Shown here piece after piece: positions 60,637-64,000 of a stretch of 64,000 nt of DNA. The translations under genes were made by a program, and so were the position numbers. The notes under the pieces are model-generated. The model made no database searches. It was not told the origin of the DNA and saw only the letters and a list, made by a program, of their open reading frames with translations. Source of the stretch: Comamonas sp009360615 (GTDB taxonomy: Bacteria; Pseudomonadota; Gammaproteobacteria; Burkholderiales; Burkholderiaceae_C). Location of the stretch: NCBI RefSeq assembly GCF_035784015.1, contig NZ_JALKOW010000004.1; one strand, given 5' to 3'. The first letter of the stretch is position 1. Each line of letters opens with the position of its first letter.

Positions 60637-61378
60637 TCTGCTGGCGGCGGCGCGCGCGCTCCAGCTGCTGGACGACCTGGCGCGGATTCATGCCGTACAT
60701 CTCGGCGAACTCCTGCTCCGAGGTCTGGCCGCTGAGCTCGAAGGAGCGCAGCAAAGCCTCGTCCTTGGCGGCGCGGGCGTCGGCCTCGGCCAGCGCATCG
60801 GCCACCAGGGCATTGGTCTTTTCGTCACGGCCCTGCACGCGCTCGGCATATTCCTCGCGTGTGAGGCCCGATGCTTCGTAGGCGACGACGATGCGGTTGC
60901 GCAGCTTGGGCGTCAGGTCTTCCTGCGTGCGCTGCTGGCGGCGGCGGAAGACTTCGATCAGCGCGTGGTGAACATGCTCGGGCAGGGTGGCTTCCACGGG
61001 CTGACCGTTCAGGTCATGGCGCTGCTGGCCGCTGGCCATCGCGGCCAGGTAGCGGCCGGAACGGGTGTGCTGCTGCAGCGCACTCTTGAGCGCGTCCTTG
61101 TCCAGCTCCGGGTGGGCGGCCAGCAGATCTTCGAAGATGCCGCGCTTGAAGGGCAGCAACTGCTCTCCGAACAGGGCCGGGTGCCACTGTGCCAGCTGCT
61201 CCAGCAAGGGGTGCTGCGGACGAGCGGCCTGCGGGGCGGTTTTGGCGGCGGGAGCCGGGTTCTTGCGGCCACGGCCGCCTCGGCGCGAGCGTGAGCCGGG
61301 CTGCGAGTCCTGCACGCTGTGCTGCGATGCCGCTTGCGTGGCTTTCTGCTCTTGTGATTCAGACACGATTTCAGTCAT
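60626..61378 (-). CDS. proQ: ProQ/FinO-family RNA chaperone
   Basis: A 250-residue RNA-binding protein. The FinO domain is at about 55-150 (HPALFGEQLLPFKRGIFEDL; HTRSGRYLAAMASGQQRHDLNG). It has a basic N-terminal tail (SRSRRGGRGRK) and a long charged C-terminal extension ending in ARRRQQKNQ. Such proteins bind structured sRNAs and mRNA 3' ends. I start at the ATG at 61378 (MTEIVSES). It converges on the aldehyde dehydrogenase gene. Confidence 0.9.
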   Translation of the reverse strand: MTEIVSESQEQKATQAASQHSVQDSQPGSRSRRGGRGRKNPAPAAKTAPQAARPQHPLLEQLAQWHPALFGEQLLPFKRGIFEDLLAAHPELDKDALKSALQQHTRSGRYLAAMASGQQRHDLNGQPVEATLPEHVHHALIEVFRRRQQRTQEDLTPKLRNRIVVAYEASGLTREEYAERVQGRDEKTNALVADALAEADARAAKDEALLRSFELSGQTSEQEFAEMYGMNPRQVVQQLERARRRQQKNQ

Positions 61379-61454
61379 GGCAAAGCCCGTGGGCCTGGGA
61401 AAACAAAACCCCCAATCATGCCAGCATTGCAAACTGCAGTGGCATGCGGGGGTG

Positions 61455-62708
61455 TCAGCCGCCGGCCAGTGCCTGGTCCAGCAGCTCCACCCAGTGCATC
61501 ACCGGGATCTCGGTGCCGTTTTGCAGATGGACGATGCAGCCCATGTTGGCCGACAGAATCGCCGCGGGCCTAGCGGGCGCGAACGGCTCGTCCAGTGCGG
61601 CGATCTTGCGGTCGCGCAGCTGGTGCGAAATTTCGGGCTGCAGCACCGAGTAGGTGCCTGCGGAGCCGCAGCACAGATGGGATTCGGTGCGCGCCACGCG
61701 CAGATCAAACCCCAGCTCGCGCAGGCCCGCTTCCACGCTGCCGCGCAGTTTCTGCCCATGCTGCAGCGTGCAGGGCGGATGGTAGGCCACGGGAGCACGG
61801 GGGACCGTGATGCGGTCCTTGAGCCTGACCACCAGCTCGGGCAGCATGTCGGGCAGCAGTTCGCTGAGGTCGCGGGTCAAGGCGCTGATGCGCGCGGCCT
61901 TGTCGGCGTATTGCGGCTCCAGCCGCAGCAGATGGCCGTACTCCCTGACGGTGACGCCACAGCCCGAGGCGTTCATCACGATCGCCTCGACCTCGCCGCG
62001 TTCCACCAGCGGCCACCAGGCGTCGATATTGGCGCGCATCTGGGCCTTGCCGCCGTCCTGGTCGTTGAGGTGGAACTTCACCGCGCCGCAGCAACCGGCC
62101 TTGTCGGCAATCACGGTCTGCACGCCCACGGCGTCCAGCACGCGGGCCGTGGCGAAGTTGATGCGGGGCATCATGGCCGGCTGCACGCAGCCTGCCAGCA
62201 GCAGCACTTTGCGCGCATGCTCGCGCGCAGGCCAGGCCCCGGCATGCTGGGCGGCCGGTATCTTTTCGGCCAGGGACTCGGGCAACAGGCCTTTGACGGC
62301 GCGGCCCAGCTTCAACGCGGGGGCGAACAGCGGGGAGTTCATGCCCTCCTTGAGCAGCCAGCGCTGCAGCTTCTCGCCCGAGGGGCGCTCGACCTGCTCG
62401 TCGACGATCTTGCGGCCGATATCGACCAGGTGGCCGTACTGCACGCCGCTGGGGCAGGTGGACTCGCAGTTGCGGCAGGTCAGGCAGCGGTCCAGGTGCA
62501 GCTGCGTGGCCCGCGTGGGCGCCTGGCCTTCGAGCACCTGCTTGATCAGGTAGATGCGGCCGCGCGGGCCATCCAGCTCATCGCCCAGGGTCTGATAGGT
62601 GGGGCAGGTGGCGGTGCAAAAGCCGCAATGCACGCATTTGCGCAAAATGGCTTCGGCTTCCTGGCCTTCTGGCGTGGCACGGTATTCGGGCGCGAGATTG
62701 GTTTGCAT
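61455..62708 (-). CDS. glcF: Glycolate oxidase iron-sulfur subunit
   Basis: A 417-residue subunit carrying electrons from glycolate oxidation. Two 4Fe-4S motifs, CVHCGFCTATCP and CLTCRNCESTCP, are near the N-terminus, and two CCG domains follow (KAGCCGAVKF; ESHLCCGSAGTY). It follows glcE by 18 bases. Confidence 0.95.
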   Translation of the reverse strand: MQTNLAPEYRATPEGQEAEAILRKCVHCGFCTATCPTYQTLGDELDGPRGRIYLIKQVLEGQAPTRATQLHLDRCLTCRNCESTCPSGVQYGHLVDIGRKIVDEQVERPSGEKLQRWLLKEGMNSPLFAPALKLGRAVKGLLPESLAEKIPAAQHAGAWPAREHARKVLLLAGCVQPAMMPRINFATARVLDAVGVQTVIADKAGCCGAVKFHLNDQDGGKAQMRANIDAWWPLVERGEVEAIVMNASGCGVTVREYGHLLRLEPQYADKAARISALTRDLSELLPDMLPELVVRLKDRITVPRAPVAYHPPCTLQHGQKLRGSVEAGLRELGFDLRVARTESHLCCGSAGTYSVLQPEISHQLRDRKIAALDEPFAPARPAAILSANMGCIVHLQNGTEIPVMHWVELLDQALAGG

Positions 62709-62726
62709 GGGGTGCTGTCCTGGTTC

Positions 62727-63866
62727 TTACCAATGCGCCGAGAGACGGCCTACATTGAGAATGCCGGCGGGGTCGAAGGCCTGCTTGAGGCGTGCATGCA
62801 GCTGTGCCGATGTGCGGCCGGCCGGGCTGGCCTGCGCATGTGCATCAAGATCGCTGTGGGCGCTTGTCTGGCTGGCGTCTTCGGCTCTGAAAAGCGACGC
62901 GGAGCCACCGGCTGCCTGCGCCAGCTGCTGCAAGGCTGCGGCGACCGACCGTGGGGCCTGCACCCAGCGCTGTGCGCCATGCCAGTCGATCAAGGGACCG
63001 ATGGCATCGCCGGGCAGTTGCAGCGGTGCCGTGGTTGCGGGAACGGACAGACGCCACAGACAATGACCGGCAGCGCGCTGCTGGAACCAGGGCAGGTTCA
63101 GATTGCGGCTGGCGCTCCAGTCTGCGGCGACAGCGTCGTTGTCCAGTCGCTTGCCGCCCAGCCGCAGCGTGGCGGCCTGCACGGCAGCGCGGGCGCCGCG
63201 CAGGCGCAGATAGAGCGTGCCCTTGCCATCCTCCTGCAGCCAGTTGCTGGCATTGAGCGGCAGAGGCTGGCCGCCCCAGCGATTGAGCCACTCCAGCGCC
63301 TGCGCCTGGCTGCAGTCGTCGAAGCGCAGCGTGGCCTCGGCCGGGGCCATGGGCAGCACCTTGAGGCTGACCTCGGTGATCAGGCCCAGCGTGCCCCAAC
63401 TGCCCGCCATCAGGCGCGAGACGTCGTAGCCCGCCACATTCTTCATGACCTGGCCGCCATAGCGCAGCAACTCGCCCTGGCCGTTGATCATCTCCAGCCC
63501 CAGCACGAAGTCACGTACCGCGCCCACGCTGGCGCGCGACGGGCCCGACAGGCCTGCGGCGACCATGCCGCCCACGGTGCTGTCGGCACCGAGGTGCGGC
63601 GGCTCGAAGGCCAGGCACTGGCCCTGGGCCGCCAGGTCCGCTTCCAGCTCGGCCAGCGGCGTGCCTGCGCGCACGGTCACCACCAGCTCGCTGGGCTCGT
63701 AGCTGACGATGCCGCTGAGCGCACGTGTGGACAGCGGCTCGCCCAGCAGGCGCAGGCCGTAGAAGTCCTTGCTGCCTGCGCCGCAGATGCGCAGCGGGTT
63801 CCTGTCACTGGCAGCAGCGCGAATGCGCTCGCTGAGCTGGTTGATTTGGCGGGTGGCTGAATCCAT
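62727..63866 (-). CDS. glcE: Glycolate oxidase FAD-binding subunit GlcE
   Basis: A 379-residue FAD-binding protein with a shortened vanillyl-alcohol-oxidase fold. FEPPHLGADSTVGGMVAAGLSGP is the FAD loop, and GSWGTLGLITEVSLKVLP follows. It lacks the C-terminal substrate domain of GlcD. I use the ATG at 63866; an ATG at 63875 is an alternative. It is upstream of glcF. The catalytic GlcD subunit is not in the window. Confidence 0.92.
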   Translation of the reverse strand: MDSATRQINQLSERIRAAASDRNPLRICGAGSKDFYGLRLLGEPLSTRALSGIVSYEPSELVVTVRAGTPLAELEADLAAQGQCLAFEPPHLGADSTVGGMVAAGLSGPSRASVGAVRDFVLGLEMINGQGELLRYGGQVMKNVAGYDVSRLMAGSWGTLGLITEVSLKVLPMAPAEATLRFDDCSQAQALEWLNRWGGQPLPLNASNWLQEDGKGTLYLRLRGARAAVQAATLRLGGKRLDNDAVAADWSASRNLNLPWFQQRAAGHCLWRLSVPATTAPLQLPGDAIGPLIDWHGAQRWVQAPRSVAAALQQLAQAAGGSASLFRAEDASQTSAHSDLDAHAQASPAGRTSAQLHARLKQAFDPAGILNVGRLSAHW

Positions 63867-63940
63867 GGCCTGCATGGTAGCCGGGGCATCGCCCGGGCAG
63901 GAAGGCCTGGCCTGTGATTTTTTTGAAAAGCAGGCGTGAA

Positions 63941-63971
63941 TAAAAAAGCCCCGCAGCTTGCACTGCGGGGC
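63941..63971 (-). terminator. Rho-independent terminator for a gene entering from the right
   Basis: Read on the minus strand: GCCCCGCAG-N6-CTGCGGGGC then TTTTTTA. It ends a minus-strand transcript whose gene lies beyond the window and isolates glcE-glcF from it. Confidence 0.85.
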
Positions 63972-64000
63972 AACGTAATGAAACTGAACTTGCGAAGAGC

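Noticed and set aside
61065..63860. A 931-codon open frame on the plus strand opposite proQ, glcF and glcE
   Set aside because: Sequence is a low-complexity Ala/Gly/Gln/His shadow of the minus-strand genes, which carry clear motifs; it has no domain of its own.
1..64000. CRISPR arrays, tRNA/rRNA genes, insertion sequences, prophage genes
   Set aside because: No regularly spaced repeats, cloverleaf sequences, transposase/integrase motifs or phage structural genes were seen.

Overview
The window reads as high-GC chromosomal DNA of a beta-proteobacterium in the Comamonadaceae, most likely Comamonas testosteroni or a close relative. The best single indicator is the gene at 56940-59066: a 708-residue quinohemoprotein ethanol dehydrogenase. 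Its vicinal cysteine pair falls at 116-117 of the mature protein if a 31-residue signal is removed, which matches the C. testosteroni enzyme as I remember it. Burkholderia-type porins, a split metH, a hutF/hutG-type histidine pathway and AGCGGCTTGCGC-type intergenic repeats fit the same assignment. I see no rRNA, tRNA, CRISPR array, prophage or insertion sequence.

Left part (1-16404). A DUF2868/DUF3482 membrane-GTPase pair converges on a BaeSR-like two-component system. Divergent from that system runs a very tight nine-gene set (5152-13000): outer-membrane NodT lipoprotein, ABC permease, ABC ATPase, lipoprotein adaptor, HAD-IB phosphatase, alpha/beta hydrolase, two small ArnE/ArnF-like EamA proteins and a DegT-type aminotransferase. 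Facing it are three coupled minus-strand genes (GNAT-like acyltransferase, arginase-fold protein, cyclopropane-synthase-like methyltransferase). Together they look like an undescribed envelope-lipid or small-molecule synthesis and export locus. This is the strongest candidate for a new system in the window.

Middle (16405-24404): a class III aminotransferase, recQ, a CoA-transferase/acyl-CoA dehydrogenase pair with a HutC-family regulator at its end, and a divergent LysR regulator with a good T-N11-A box.

Histidine utilisation region (24495-40896). A consensus sigma-54 promoter and two HutC-type operators precede a NitT/TauT-type ABC importer and a HutC-family regulator. Then come hutH, a second (divergent) hutC, an NCS1 permease, hutU, hutD, hutI, a FAD-linked 2-hydroxyacid dehydrogenase, a HisC-like aminotransferase, hutF and hutG. 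Four boxes matching GT-N-TA-N-AC sit in front of the transcription units. The pathway is the five-step route through formylglutamate. The FAD enzyme and aminotransferase could feed imidazolyl-lactate into it.

Right part (40944-64000): alkB, the homocysteine-methyltransferase half of a split metH, an unusual Ala/Gln-rich protein with four C-terminal cysteines, bioBADF bracketed by two paralogous porins, alanine racemase, lplT, an EamA transporter, an AmiS/UreI channel, a GAF-Fis regulator divergent from the quinohemoprotein ethanol dehydrogenase and its aldehyde dehydrogenase, proQ, and glcFE.
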